This document shows positions 32,936 to 45,164 of a DNA stretch of 64,000 nt, in pieces. Position 1 is the stretch's first letter. Every line of letters begins with the position of its first letter. The position numbers and the translations under genes were made by a program. Origin of the DNA: Cranoglanis bouderius (taxonomy: Eukaryota > Chordata > Actinopteri > Siluriformes > Cranoglanididae). The stretch is taken from the NCBI GenBank assembly GCA_023630585.1, contig CM042553.1, positions 15,039,020 to 15,103,019 on the forward strand, written 5' to 3'. Below the pieces are notes generated by a model that did no database searches, had not been told where the DNA came from, and saw nothing but the letters and a program-made list of their open reading frames with translations.

Positions 32936-34591
32936 CACTGTACATCACAAAAAGCACTGTCATCACATATCAGTATAAATGTTGACAAAGTGCCTATTGG
33001 GTAGTAACTTACAAGTTACAAGTGCTGTTAACTCATTAACTATGATGAGTGCAGCAGAGCAAAGGGAATGGTTTTATAACCACCGCTTGAATTCTCAAAA
33101 TGATTTCTAAGGATTTTTACTGGCCATATATGTGGTGTTTCCCTCCTTCATTTACACATTTGCTAACTATCAGAACACTACACTGTTTTCACATCTCTTA
33201 TGATTTAATCACAGGACACGCCGACCCTTCCTGCCCTATTTCTGCCACTAGGTGCTGAAGGCATTAGCACGATATCCCAAGTATGAGTGACTGAATATTT
33301 GTAGTGTTTAAATAATCATTGTAACCGGCAGAAGAACTGATTTACATTTTGGAATTGATCTAAACAGGTTCAAGGTCACAGCAAGGTCAAATGTCTGAAT
33401 AGTTTTTCTTCAACAGCCTTTCTTGTTTGAAGTATACTTTAAGAGTATTTCAGTCATACAAATTAGTGACTATTAGGGTTAGACCTGTTGGTGGTGGAGG
33501 CATCCCCATCAACGCCATTGGCATTGAATTCTGTTTGCAATATTCTGTACTATGCTAAGCATTAAAAAGATCACTTTATACACTTCATACACAAAACCAT
33601 TTCTTCTTCAGTAAAACCCTGAGTCGTTGTCTTTAGAGCCACTCTAATCTCCGAGCTCCTGCATGACATACATTTAAAATGATTGACATACATATTTCTT
33701 ACAGCTGACTCTGCTTATCCAATCATGTGTTAGACAGATATTGAGCTGTGTCCAATCCTTTACTTTTCCTTCCCTTAAATTACTGAGCTCAGAGAACTGA
33801 TTATTTTCTTTAGCTGTTTAACTCCTCACCCTTCATCATGGTTGATTTTGTTTTTGCCTTCAGGGTCTTCCTCACTCTGAGCTCCGTTGTACACCTGACT
33901 GAATCACTAATAGCTGTAGAGCTAACGTGTGATGTCACTTTGAAAGTCATGCTTCCTCACATTTGTTATCTTAGTCATTATTATCACTACTAGTGATCTG
34001 TTTGATTGCTGTGCTGTTTGTCCAGGATTCAGATTCATTGAGCATCTGGAAGAAAAAGTGTTGAATTAAAGGCCTCAGTGAAATGTGCATTGTGAAGACG
34101 AGTCGGTCGATTTTAGATGCCACCAACCCGGGGGGTCGTACTGAAAATGAGCCAGTCTCTGAATCTAATTATGAAATCGTGTATTTGTGTATTTGAATTG
34201 TTGCCCAGTGCTGATGCTGTGGGCCTGAGGGGTTGAACCAGCTGCTTCCACCACTGATTCAGTCTGTGTGAGTCCTTTTGAATGCCTGACTTGTTGGAGT
34301 GACAATTTTGGAATGGCACGAACTGAAAGGGTGGGAAATGGACCTTTTTTTTTCCTTTAGAAAGATGAGCAGTGTAGTAACAAATTTGGATTTTTGCTTT
34401 TTGATTTTGTCCTAAATGATGGGATTGTGAGAAAAGAGTAGTCATGGACCTCACTGGCTCTATTTTTGGGATGATTATGCAAAAACAAATGCAAAAGTGG
34501 GCAGGCACACCTGGGTGTGATAGAAATATTTTTAGTATTTTTGATTTTTGTGACAGTATTGTAGGCCATAATCTGCCAAAGAACAGTGTAA

Positions 34592-34633
<42 letters not shown>

Positions 34634-35332
34634 AATACATTAATTAATTCATCAGGAGGTGTGATAAGGCATGCTGCTGAATATCCAATCAAATCAGCAC
34701 CTCTCATTCCCTTTGATTCCCAGTGCCTAGGTGCCCTGACATTTTCATAATGATTAGATTTCACTTATAGAAATAACCAGCTGGCTGACTGAACTCACAC
34801 AAACACATTTGTTATATGTTCATTCAGATGTAACCCTCTAGGACATTTTTTATCAGCTAAAAAATTACAAGTGGTATTTCATTAGTTTTGTTAGACTCTG
34901 AGGATTCTGCACATTATTTAATGTTCTGTGTATAATGACATGTCCGCTATCCGACATTTAGTAGACACGAGTTATTTCTTATTTGCTACTGTAAATATTT
35001 CAGTCAGTTATATATTTTGTTGTTGCGTGAAGCAGCCTATTTATGTTGAAGTGAAATAAATGGTGCACATCTACACAACTGGGTTGTAGGAAATGGGACT
35101 GGCATTTTTAGGTTTCATTGAGGAAAATTAGCAGTCTGTGTCTTCTCTGCGTGTTCACACAGGTCTCGTGCCTTTTAGCTCTGTCAGTACACGGACGATT
35201 TTGTGCCTGAGGACCGCATTACACGCGGCTGTGCACTACACTGCGTGAACCAGTGGGGTTTGGCTTCTGATCAATAGACTAGTACACTGTATACACAAGA
35301 GAGCAGAGGCATATCAGTGTGACAAAGAGCAA

Positions 35333-35386
<54 letters not shown>

Positions 35387-35597
35387 ACACACACACACAG
35401 GTATGCTGATCAGTGTTGTGTGTCTGACTGTACAACTCATCTATGCTCACGTGTTAATATTAAAAATAACATTGAGAGATGTGTTCTTTTTTATGTTTCT
35501 AGGTATATGATAGAGGGAGGAGAGAGTATATGGCGAGGGAGGGTGAGTGTGAGTGAGACACGCTGAAGAGTGTAAGCGTGTGCTCAGCCTTTCTGCA

Positions 35598-35671
<74 letters not shown>

Positions 35672-35689
35672 TTCAGCGCTGCTCTTCTC
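32936..35689. other. patj intron before the candidate alternative exon
   Basis: A dispersed repeat lies at 33285-33440, poly-A at 34598-34629 and (CT)n(CA)n at 35335-35399 and 35601-35672. CpG-containing sequence at 35160-35240 may belong to the candidate promoter. Nothing else was recognised. Confidence 0.45.
33285..33440 (+). repeat. dispersed repeat shared with 61830-61975
   Basis: Both copies carry ATCATTGTAAC, GGAATTGATC(T/C)AAACAGG, TCACAGCAAGG and AGTTTTTCTTCAA in the same order. The family is unknown to me; no ends were defined. Confidence 0.65.
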
Positions 35690-36261
35690 ACAGACTCTGT
35701 GGGTTCAGTTAAGCTCCCGCACCGGCACATATACACACACACAGCACCATGTTTTCTCAGCTTTGCCAGCACTGCTGACAAGACAAATACACGTGCACAG
35801 AAACGTGTACACATGTACACACGTATGGATACCTTCAGCAGCTGTGGAATTGTGGGGGAGTGAAGGATGGACCATGTTGCCAGGTCAGTAAAGATCCTAC
35901 TTGTGTATCGTTCTCAACACCGGCTGGCAATTTCTGTCTCTGGGTATGAATGTGAGAGGGATATTTTATTTCCGTTTGAGCCGTAATGACAATTAAGCAG
36001 ACAGGAAGGATGCAGGCATGGGATTTCTTTTTTGGACATATTTAGGGGCATTTTAGATGCTTCTCGCATCACTGGGGTGAAAAAGTAAAAAAAATACCTT
36101 TGGAAGGGATATTCACTGTCCCTATTTATTCTCTTTCTTTCTTTGTATCTCTCTCTCTCTCTTTTTTTCACCCCTGTTGCATGGGGAACAGCTGTCACCT
36201 GGGCTTCTTGGTATGACATCGTGTTAAAGACTCTCTTCCAGGGGTCACCTCTCTGTCTGTG

Positions 36262-36320
<59 letters not shown>
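35335..36320. repeat. cluster of three long polypyrimidine (CT)n tracts
   Basis: Runs lie at 35335-35379, 35601-35650 and 36262-36320, the first two followed by (CA)n. They bracket the candidate alternative first exon of patj. Such mirror-repeat tracts can adopt triplex DNA and are common near fish promoters. Confidence 0.9.
35690..35883 (+). promoter_or_regulatory. patj: candidate alternative first exon and promoter for a short PATJ starting at PDZ7
   Basis: An ATG at 35874 sits in a strong Kozak context (GACCATGT, A at -3). It is followed by TTG CCA G and then GTCAGT, a usable though imperfect donor at 35884. The exon would therefore end in phase 1, exactly what the PDZ7 exon at 58860 needs, giving MLPDDIRQ as the start. 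The stretch upstream (35160-35240 and 35690-35830) has more CpG dinucleotides than the surrounding intron and lies among long CT and CA tracts often found near fish promoters. Two short upstream ORFs (ATG at 35749 and 35825) would precede it. The 5' boundary is a guess. Mammalian CIPP is known as a four-PDZ product of the same gene; equating this exon with its start is my inference. Confidence 0.4.
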
Positions 36321-36321
<1 letters not shown>

Positions 36322-37529
36322 GCTCTATCTCCCTCACTCTCATCTGTCTTTTTCTCCCGCTTTATGACATTATCGTTTACTAAATGGAAGTTATATATTC
36401 ATCGCTTAGTTTAAACGCTCATGAGCACGTGTGTACAGAGTGTGGTGATTAGGAGGCTGAGCTGCCTGTCCTCTCTGAAGGAATTTGTCACTGCAAGCTT
36501 AATAACCTGTCATGCAGGTGCAGACAGATACCGACACAAATGTCAGGGGTGAAGGTTAACGCACTCAGGGTTCGTTGGAGCGGCATTTCATCCCTCCGTC
36601 CACTGTCTGAGCTTTGCTGAAGCTTTACGTTAGAGCCGTTTGATCCAGATGAACTGCATTAGAGACATATTAAGGCTTTTTTTTTTTCTTTAGTTATTTA
36701 CATATCCAGCTTCATTGTGCTGGATTAATCTCACACACTCTTCTTTGCTCGTTACCTTCAGGTTCAATTACTTGCTTGTGTATGCATACACACCTGAATG
36801 TCTGTGTGTGGATCTTGTGTTAATAGGATATTAAGGATACACTTGAGTGTAGTGTAGTACCTTCCTTTCACATACACACTCACAATTAACACAGTTTATG
36901 AGAAGCTCTCAGCCTAGTGTGCTTGTGCCGTACTGCAGTCACAATGCAGAGATTTCCTCCACATCAGGAACCCTAGTATAATCCACACCTCCTGCTTTAT
37001 ACACCCCCCACCACACACACACACACACACACACACTCCCACACTCCACACTCCACACTCAGAATTGCAGTGATTTAAGCAGAAAAAAGTCCCACTAAAA
37101 ACTGAAAGGTAATCACTCTGTAATTAGCTTTTGACTTTAGAAGATACATGCTTGCTAAAGAGGGAGCAGACATTAACGCAGTAACGTGTGTGCTGAAATC
37201 ACGTTTCTACAAGTGGGGAGTATTTTAGTCAGAGAGACGAGGGCTCTCCATACAGCTCTACATTGTGAAAAGAGTTTGGCCATTCTTTCTGCTGTAAAAC
37301 ACTCTCTATGACACTACAGCAAAGGGCTTTATTTGAACTCCAAGTGCAGACACAAGGTCTTAGCTGATTGGTTAAAGACTTTGGACATTGCAAGCCAAGT
37401 TTCTTCTTTGCCCACAGTTGTGATAGTTCAGTTAGGGTTGCACAGCAGCTGTGAATCCCTGTCAGACATTTTACTTTGTCTACTTCCTTCTGATTTCACC
37501 AGCTACTTATTATATCCGTTCACTTGTCC
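36321..37529. other. patj intron after the candidate alternative exon
   Basis: Unique-looking sequence. A (CA)n tract lies at 37010-37036. The part 36540-36660 has several CpG dinucleotides. No exon was found. Confidence 0.4.
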
Positions 37530-38240
37530 AGCACGGGAAACTCTTCTGGACAGAGGGCTTTGTTTGTGATTCCTCAATAACATGGCATGCTGCATTTTTA
37601 TATCTTATTTACTTCAAGAGAGGGAAAAATGTGAGGCTTGTGAAGGAATGACTATTTATAGCTGCTATAAGTGATAACAGAAATTAACTTGTTTCACAGA
37701 CATTCTACATCCTTTAATGTAACTAAAAAATTAACACTTTTTAACACCTCTACATGATTGCCATTTCTTTGTAAACACACACACACACACAGAGTCGTCT
37801 CTCCCACTCACAATGAACTCGTGTTAACACATCTGGTATTATGCATGTAATTGCATGTCCATCGCAACCTTGAGACAGCTTCTCGATCCAGCCATGAGAA
37901 TGATTTCGATATGTTCTTTCTTAAAGTCTTTCTGAAAAAATATATATAATATAATCTATGTATGAAACATTTTGGAAGATGTTTTTCTAAAAAGTGTTAA
38001 TTTCCCCTATGTATGGAGACCTTTGGGAAACCCTGTATACACAGAAGTGTAACATCATTCTTCAATAAATAAAAAATTGTTAGCATTGGCAAATTACTCT
38101 TGTGTAAGAGGAATGAAACACATTGGGATGTGTTGTTTGGGCTGGTAACGTTAACGCCGCTTCAGAGGTGTCCCCACACCACCCCAGCATTGATTATTTT
38201 CCTATAACCGCATGCCCCAAGAGTTTTATTCCTTACTTAA
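37530..38240 (+). repeat. terminal-hairpin repeat family, copy 6
   Basis: Shared blocks are ATGGCATGCTGCATTTTTAT, CTATTTATAGCTGCTATAAG, TTCAATAAATAAAAAATTG and GGAATGAAACACATTGGGAT. The hairpin end is at 38120-38240. A (CA)n expansion and unrelated bases interrupt it at 37770-38040. Confidence 0.65.
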
Positions 38241-38550
38241 TGGAAACCTGACTTGAAGCGTTCCTACACCGGGTTCCTCATTAAATACTTTTATGGGTCC
38301 CTGATCTTTTGTAGGGTTTCCTCCCATCTTTGTCATTTAAAGTTCACCAGGTGGGATTCGTCTTTATTGTACTTTCAAGAGTGTGTGGATGGCAGTTTTC
38401 CCTTTAGTGCACTTCAGTTAATTAATAATAATTAATTAATAATAATAATAGAAATATTAGAAATAATAATAATTATTTCATTTCTTGTTCACTTAAGATA
38501 GTTAATAGAGATGCAAGACATCCAGACAATATGCAAGGAATGCTTGTATA

Positions 38551-39085
38551 CAGTACTGTGCAAAACTTTTATGGACCCTATTTTTTTTTTTTTTTTAGTA
38601 CAAACTTTGATTTTTTATTTTATGACTTCTACATTATCAAGTCAGTACAAAAAACGTTTTAGATTCCCAAACATTAGGTTTCTAGTACAAAATTAAATGT
38701 TACAGAAAAATGTGTGTCATTAAAGAAAGCAGCATGTTACGTAAGAGACACTTTTCAGACAAAAACACAATGAAGGCTGCTGGGTTTTGCTGCAAAAATA
38801 AGAAGCGAGTGCGAAAGTCAAAGTCTCCAGAAGAACTGTGTCTGGTTCTGCAAGATGCTCAGTAAAACTTACCAGCTCATTTCTTTATAAAACTGCACTA
38901 ATTGTACCCGAGACAACTTTTCTGTTTTTATTTTTTGTCACACCAAGTATTGACTTTTTCATTTACTACTGTTTACTGCTCTTTATGCTTTTTTTTTAAT
39001 GTAGAAACATTTAATTTCATTATTTTGCAGGCATCTTTGCTCTACAGCATTTCTTTGCATGTGCCTAAACTTTTGCACAGTACTG
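38551..39085. mobile_element. 535-bp MITE with CAGTACTGTGCAAAA ends
   Basis: The ends CAGTACTGTGCAAAACTTTT and AAACTTTTGCACAGTACTG are inverted and flanked by TA (38549-38550 and 39086-39087). This is the form of a Tc1/mariner-type non-autonomous element. No transposase is left. A relative is at 20760-20899. Confidence 0.85.
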
Positions 39086-39087
39086 TA

Positions 39088-41919
39088 TGTTGTACATGTT
39101 CAAAATGTATTAAATTACTTTCTGTATTCTTAGTATGCAGAATGCTGTGTGATCAGGTTAAAGCAAAGTCCATCTTGGATTTTGGATAGTTTCGAAAATT
39201 AAGATGCTCACATATCTGCATAAAGGATATGAAACAGCACTTTTCCGTAATGAAGGAAAAAAAAGCACTTAAAAGCAGGAAATGCTTATTCTTCACCTCT
39301 GCAATTGTCCAACTAATCACGTGTTTGTGTGCGAACGTGTCCGTCCATTGACACCCACCCTCAAACCGCGTCTTATCCCTCTCCTGCAGCATATCAAAAT
39401 TGAGCCCATCAGTTCATCGCAATTGCCTTCGCACAATTCAATCTGAGGGGCAAATATTGAATTACGTGAGCTGCACCTGCATGTCCCTCTTGATTACCGC
39501 CCTCTCCGCCCCCATAAATTGGATTGTGTGTACACAATCACACACACCTGCCTGAAACGCAGACATGGAATGAGGACGCGTTTTGTATTTGCTTGTTTAC
39601 CAGTCCCAGCTGCCAGAGATTTATTTATTTACATATGCGTATATGTATTTAATTTACAAAATTCTGAGTTTAAATGTCAGATTATATCATTTGCCTGAAG
39701 GTCTGAAACCAGTTTGAACATGTAGCCTGAGATTTTGTCCGAGTCCTCAGTATCACTAATCTGATCCTAATCTGATTATTAATTCTGTCCAAATTGAAAC
39801 AGAAACTGAAGACAGAATCAAAACAGACATCTGTAATGATCTCTGCAACCTTGTACCTACCATCCATCCATCCATCCATTTTCCATACCGCTTATCCTAC
39901 ACAGGGTTGCGTGGAGCCTGGAACCTATCCCAGGAGACACGGATCACGAGGCACGGGACACCCTGGATGTGATCCCAACTCATTGCAGGGCACAACCCCT
40001 GAAGCATGGGGAGAACATTCAAACTCCGCACACAGAGGATTAGGCAACGTCGATTAGGCAACTACGAATAAAACCCTAATAGCCCGAAAAAGAAATCTGC
40101 TGGTCCCAGAAGTCCAGGCTTCTGATTTGTGCACTCCTGCTCAGTTAGTAAAGCAGATTATTTTGGAATATTACCATAACGCATGTTGTTGTTGGACTGT
40201 AAGGTGCAGCTTATCTAGGTGTTTTTGTTTTGAATTCATTTGCATAACTGTGTACCTCCATTATGCCGTGGGCAGGTATTGTGGGATTGAAGAGCTTCCA
40301 CATACATTTTCCCAACTCCAAATTGCATTGTGGTGTCATCACCTGGAAATGAAGACTCCTGTCTGTAAGGTGTTAATGAATACACTGATGTTTCCAGCAC
40401 AGGACTGTTAGCCTGGTTTGTTTGTGTGTGTGTGTGTGTGTGCGCACGCTGCGTTAGGCAGGTGACATGCCTACTCTGACATGCTTCTGATGCTCACAGT
40501 TGCAACACAGCATTTATAACATCTGACTCTTCAAATTCAGTATAATTCAGCCTAAAGATAAAAAGAATAAAGAAGTGTATGTGTGTGTTTCCCCTTTTAA
40601 AACAACCTGCCGGTTCTCATCCAGATAAGAATGGCAAGATTCACATGGCAAACACTTCTTCATGACCTTTATATCTCTCTTTGCACAACACATTTGACTT
40701 TTTTTCTCAAAACCAGCACACCTGACTCAGGAAGGAGACTGGCTTAGGAAGGCACTTGACACGGACCCGATGAACAGAATGCGGTGTGATGGAACAGGAA
40801 AAACAGAAAAATGTGCAGAGCCAGCTTTCGAGGACTGGGATTGAGAACTGCTGTTTTATATGTTAGTCAGCAAGTACTAACGCTTTTTCACTGCTTGCAC
40901 AAAAGCCCTTCTGCCAAATGTGTTTCTAAGCTATGGCCAGGCTCTGCATCACTCCAACTCAATTTACATCATTTTATTTCCCTGAAAACCTCGAAGGCTT
41001 GCACATGGGCCAGCAGTATTTGGCACTCAGAGGGAGCACTGGGCTGTGATAATGTACCAGTATAGTTAGGAATTGGACGCTGAGCTTGTACAAGATAAAA
41101 TCCCAGGACTGTCAGAGAGCCAGTGTTGATCCCTTGAGAAAGGATCAGCAAATGAACAAATGTAAATGTGTAGTGTCCTCCCTGGTTTGCCCTTTAGTAA
41201 GGATTTGTAGATGGGGGGGAAATAAATAATTTCCAAAATGCCTTGTCAGATTTATTCAAACAAAAGTGAACATTGAAATACAGGAACTCAATTTAAATAT
41301 TATCCGGGAGAGGGAATCTATAAGAGTCACCAATCACTTTCCAGTCTGTGCTTGCAAGAGCAAGACTTTCTTCCTTCTCTCTCTTATCAAAAAGGAAGTT
41401 TCTTTATACATTTGCACAAATTAACCATGTGACTCAATCATCCGGTTATCATCCAGAATTAAGTGACCCCAGGTCTCACCATGTTCATTTGCATTTTAAT
41501 TGGATGATGTGATGTTAATGGTTGTCAGACAGAATGAGCTGAGACGTCATGTCTAACTTTGATAGTCATTTCAGAACGACACACTTCTGAACTTTTCAGA
41601 AACTTTCTTTTCAGATTCCAAATAATCACAGGCAACATGATCAATTCTTCCATCCATGTAGCATTGTGTGTTTTTATTGCCATCTTTAGAACAGATTCAG
41701 AACACTATCAGCTCTGGCTTATGCTGCATTCAACTAGAGGTCATTACTCATAATTCCTCACCTCCGACCAGGAAAAGCGAAAGAAAACACCCCCTCAAAT
41801 CAGACTTCCTACTCAGGAACTCGGGATGGTCTCTCTAGCACAGACTTCAGCAGGTGACGTCAAATCAATATGGCTATGCAGCACATCAGCAGTAACTAAA
41901 GTAGCACTTCTTATATATA
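39088..41919. other. patj intron, mostly unrecognised
   Basis: A LINE/SINE-like tail is at 39858-40060 and a (TG)n tract at 40421-40442. The block 39395-39530 is non-repetitive and possibly conserved. No exon was seen. Confidence 0.4.
39858..40060 (+). repeat. dispersed retroelement tail ((CATC)n plus CCATTTTCCATACCGCTTAT)
   Basis: A (CATC)n run leads into TTTCCATACCGCTTATCCTA, GAACCTATCCCAGGAGACAC, GGGACACCCTGGATGTGATC and GGGGAGAACATTCAAACTCC. This is a very common fish repeat, probably the 3' tail of a LINE. A second, more decayed piece is at 55660-55790. Confidence 0.65.
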
Positions 41920-41921
41920 TA

Positions 41922-42973
41922 CAGTGGTGCTTGAAAGTTTGTGAACCCTTTTTTCTATAATTTAGAATATAGAATTTTCTATATTTCTGCATAAATATGA
42001 CCTAAAACATCATCAGATTTTCACGCAAGTCCTAAAAGTAGATAGAGAACCAAATTAAACAAATGAGACAAAAATATTATACTAGGTTATGTATTTATTG
42101 AGGACAATAATCCAATATTGCATATCTGTGAGTGGCAAAAGTATGTGAAACTTTGCTTTCGATATCTGGTTTGAGTACCTTGTGCAGCAATAACTGCAAC
42201 TAAACGTTTCCAGTAACTGTTGATCAGTCCTGCACATCGGTTTGGAGGAATTTTAGCCCATTTCTCAGTACAGAACAGCTTCAACTCTGGGATTGTGGTG
42301 GGTTTCCTCACATGAACTGCTTGCTTCAGGTCCTTCCACAACATTTCAGGCCATTCCAAAACATTAACTTTATTTTCCTTAAACCATTCTTTGATAGAAT
42401 GACTTGTGTGCTTAGGGTCATTGTCTTACTGCATGACCCACTTTCTCTTGAGATTCAGTTCATGGACAGGTATCCCAACACTTTCCTTTATAATTCGCTA
42501 GTATAATTCAGAATTCATTGTTCCATCAATGATGACAAGCCGTCCTGTCCCAGATGCAGCAAAACAGGCCAAAACAATGATACTACCACCACCCAGTTTC
42601 ACAGCTGGGATAAAGTTCTTATTCTGGAATGCAGTGTTTTCCTTTCTATAAACATAACGCTTCTCATTTAAACCAAAAATTTCTATTTTGGTCTCATCCA
42701 TTCACAAAACATTTTCAATAGCCTTCTGGCTTGTCCACGTGATCTTTAGCAATCTCTGCAGAAGGGCAGCAATGTTCTTTTTGGAGAGCAGTGATATTGT
42801 CCTTATAACCCTGCCATGCACACCATTGTTGTTCAGTGTTCTCCTTGGTGGACTCATGAACATTAGCATTAGCCAATGTGAGAGAGGCCTTAGTTGCTTA
42901 GAAGTTACCCTGGGTTCCTTTGTGACCTTGTGGACTATTACTCGTCTTACTCTCAGTTTGCTGGAGGAAAGTA
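41922..42973 (-). mobile_element. truncated Tc1-type transposon, CAGTGGTGCTTGAAAG family
   Basis: The left inverted repeat CAGTGGTGCTTGAAAGTTTG is intact after a TA at 41920-41921. The element runs antisense through the transposase and is cut off at 42973, where another small element starts. The right inverted repeat is missing. Confidence 0.88.
42135..42968 (-). pseudogene. broken Tc1-type transposase
   Basis: Minus-strand blocks include MDETKIEIFGLNEKRYVYRK, AVKLGGGSIIVLACFAASGT and, in another frame, MLWKDLKQAVHVRKP and EKWAKIPPNRCAGL. The DLNP motif before the last catalytic residue is deleted (EWPEMLW). The N-terminus is cut off by the element end. Confidence 0.82.
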
Positions 42974-42975
42974 TA

Positions 42976-43208
42976 CAGTCCCCTCTGAAAGTATTGGAAC
43001 AGCACGGCCAATACTTTTGTTTTCGCTATACATTGACATTTGGGTTTGAGCTCAAAAGATGATAGATCCGAATTTCAGCTTTCATTTCCTCATATTTACA
43101 CCTAGATGTGTTAAACAAAACATGGCACCTTTGGTGGCAGACCACCCATTTTTTCAAGTGATCAAAAATATTGGAACATTGCCTGATAGGTGTTTTCGGA
43201 GGGGACTA
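42976..43208. mobile_element. 233-bp MITE with CAGTCCCCTCTGAAAGTATT ends
   Basis: The left end CAGTCCCCTCTGAAAG and right end TTTTCGGAGGGGACTA are inverted, with TA at 42974-42975 and 43209-43210. The interior has ATTGACATTTGGGTTTGAG. It is too short to code. Confidence 0.82.
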
Positions 43209-43210
43209 TA

Positions 43211-44762
43211 CATCACTCATCACAGTTAGCTGGCTAACTTGTTGCTAGCAAAAGGCAAAAATGAAGGCATCCATGTTTTATTCCCATTTTGTAGCTCGAA
43301 TGCCTGGAGGTAAAAAAAAGTGTTCAAGTGCAAACATGACCGGATTAAAGTATAAGGGGACAAAAGGCAAAACCACAATAATCTGTCCATCTGTGACTGA
43401 ATCTCAAATCTGTTTCTACACTGTGTATGAAGGCACTAGACAGGGCATTCAATTCCATTATTTATATCCTATATAGGGCACAAAGTAAGTGAATAGGGGT
43501 ATTCCATGGCCATTTGGCATTTGCCCTAGAACCTGCCAGATTTTGTTTTGGATCATGGTTAAGAGATGTAAGATCAAATTATATAGTGAGAAGAAAGCAT
43601 TGTGGTTGGTAAATAGGAGAGGGATATTAGGAGAGGGATATTAATCAGGATTTCTGTTTGACTGTGTTTGGCACTATTTTTAGCTCAGCCCATATGTCCT
43701 GACTTGGCTCACGTGGTACCTGAGCAAAAAGGTAACCAAATTCAGCATGGCAGAGGAAATGGCTACATTGTGAAGGATTATGGGTATTTTTCCAAGCAGC
43801 ACTTCACTGCCTGGTAGAAAGGCATGATTAGTCTTCCCTACCCACTGTGCAGTCCTCTTCTCATCCACCCCTCCCTTCCTTTCTAATTAATCTAACAGCA
43901 GCTATCCCCCCTCCTTCACATCTGTGTGTGAGAGAGAGATGGATTGAATGTTTCGCATACCGTCAACTCTTATCTTAGTATTGTGGATGTCACACACACT
44001 AGCCTAATTCCAAACTGGATATTACAGTTGATGGAGTAAGTATTTTAATATTCCTGAGTGTGCAGTGGAAGCTGCACTCGAAGAAAATCTTTACCAAATC
44101 TAACCTTTAACCATTATTAGAAGGACCTCAGTATTAATCTGTAACATGGAAGGATATTATCTGTCACATGAAACAAAGTGATGCAGAGATGGGGTGGGGG
44201 GAGGAAGAAAGATCAAGAAGATAAGAGAAGATGATGGAGAGAGACAAGAAAAGGAAAGAAGCAGAGTGAAGCAGGCAGCAATGACTTAAAGGAGATTGTG
44301 ATCTGTGTGCAGGCAGCCAGAGGCACCTAAAATGGGATAATGGGATATGATTGATTCAGAAGCAGCAGCCATGAAAAGGGACAGATATTCATGTTGTGAT
44401 CTCTGTTCGCAGGACTTAGAGTTGTATTTAGGGTGGATTTAGGTGGGGGAAGTGTTCATGTGGCTCATATCCATGATGCTGTAGCAGATCTGCTGTGTCT
44501 TGCTTTGCTCCCAGAGAGGTGCTGCATCTGATCTCTGCTGTGTGGTGGAATAGTATAATATTCAGAGTGGGTAATAAATTGGCTACATGCTGCTTCTAGA
44601 CCTTTCAGGTCCACCACACGGGTACCTCTGACTGTTCTTCATCGATCCTGAATAAAACAGAAAGGCTCTAGAACAGTCTACCAGCACACCTCAGACATGC
44701 TTCTTCTGTCCCTTTTTAAATCAAAGCTGAACGCATTATTTTATTCCACTGCATTATGGCAT

Positions 44763-44853
<91 letters not shown>

Positions 44854-45164
44854 TTTGTTTAAATATAGCACTTTGTACAGCACTTTAGTAAACAGATGTG
44901 TTTTAAATATTCTTACTTATTTACTTATCAGGACTCAAATGAGTCTTGAACTCATAACACAAAAAAGACGTATTTCCACCAATAGAGGATGATGCTGGAA
45001 TTAAGTTTCATATTGTATAAATACTTCCATCTTCTCAGGTTGATCAGATGGCTAAATGTATATATGCTTGTTAATTTGAGTACCTATTCCAGAAAATGTG
45101 AAAGGTTTTCAAATGGCCCAATCAGTTTTTCTTGGGTTCTTATAGGAACAATATGCTGCTTTTA
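43211..45164. other. patj intron, mostly unrecognised
   Basis: A very long (GT)n tract is at 44764-44847. Nothing else was recognised, and no exon of the right phase was found. Confidence 0.45.
44764..44847. repeat. (GT)42 microsatellite
   Basis: An uninterrupted 84-bp GT run, the longest pure dinucleotide tract in the window. Confidence 0.97.

Noticed and set aside
35319..35510. Short frame starting at 35319 considered as an alternative start for patj
   Set aside because: It is mostly CT-repeat translation, and has no donor of fitting phase.
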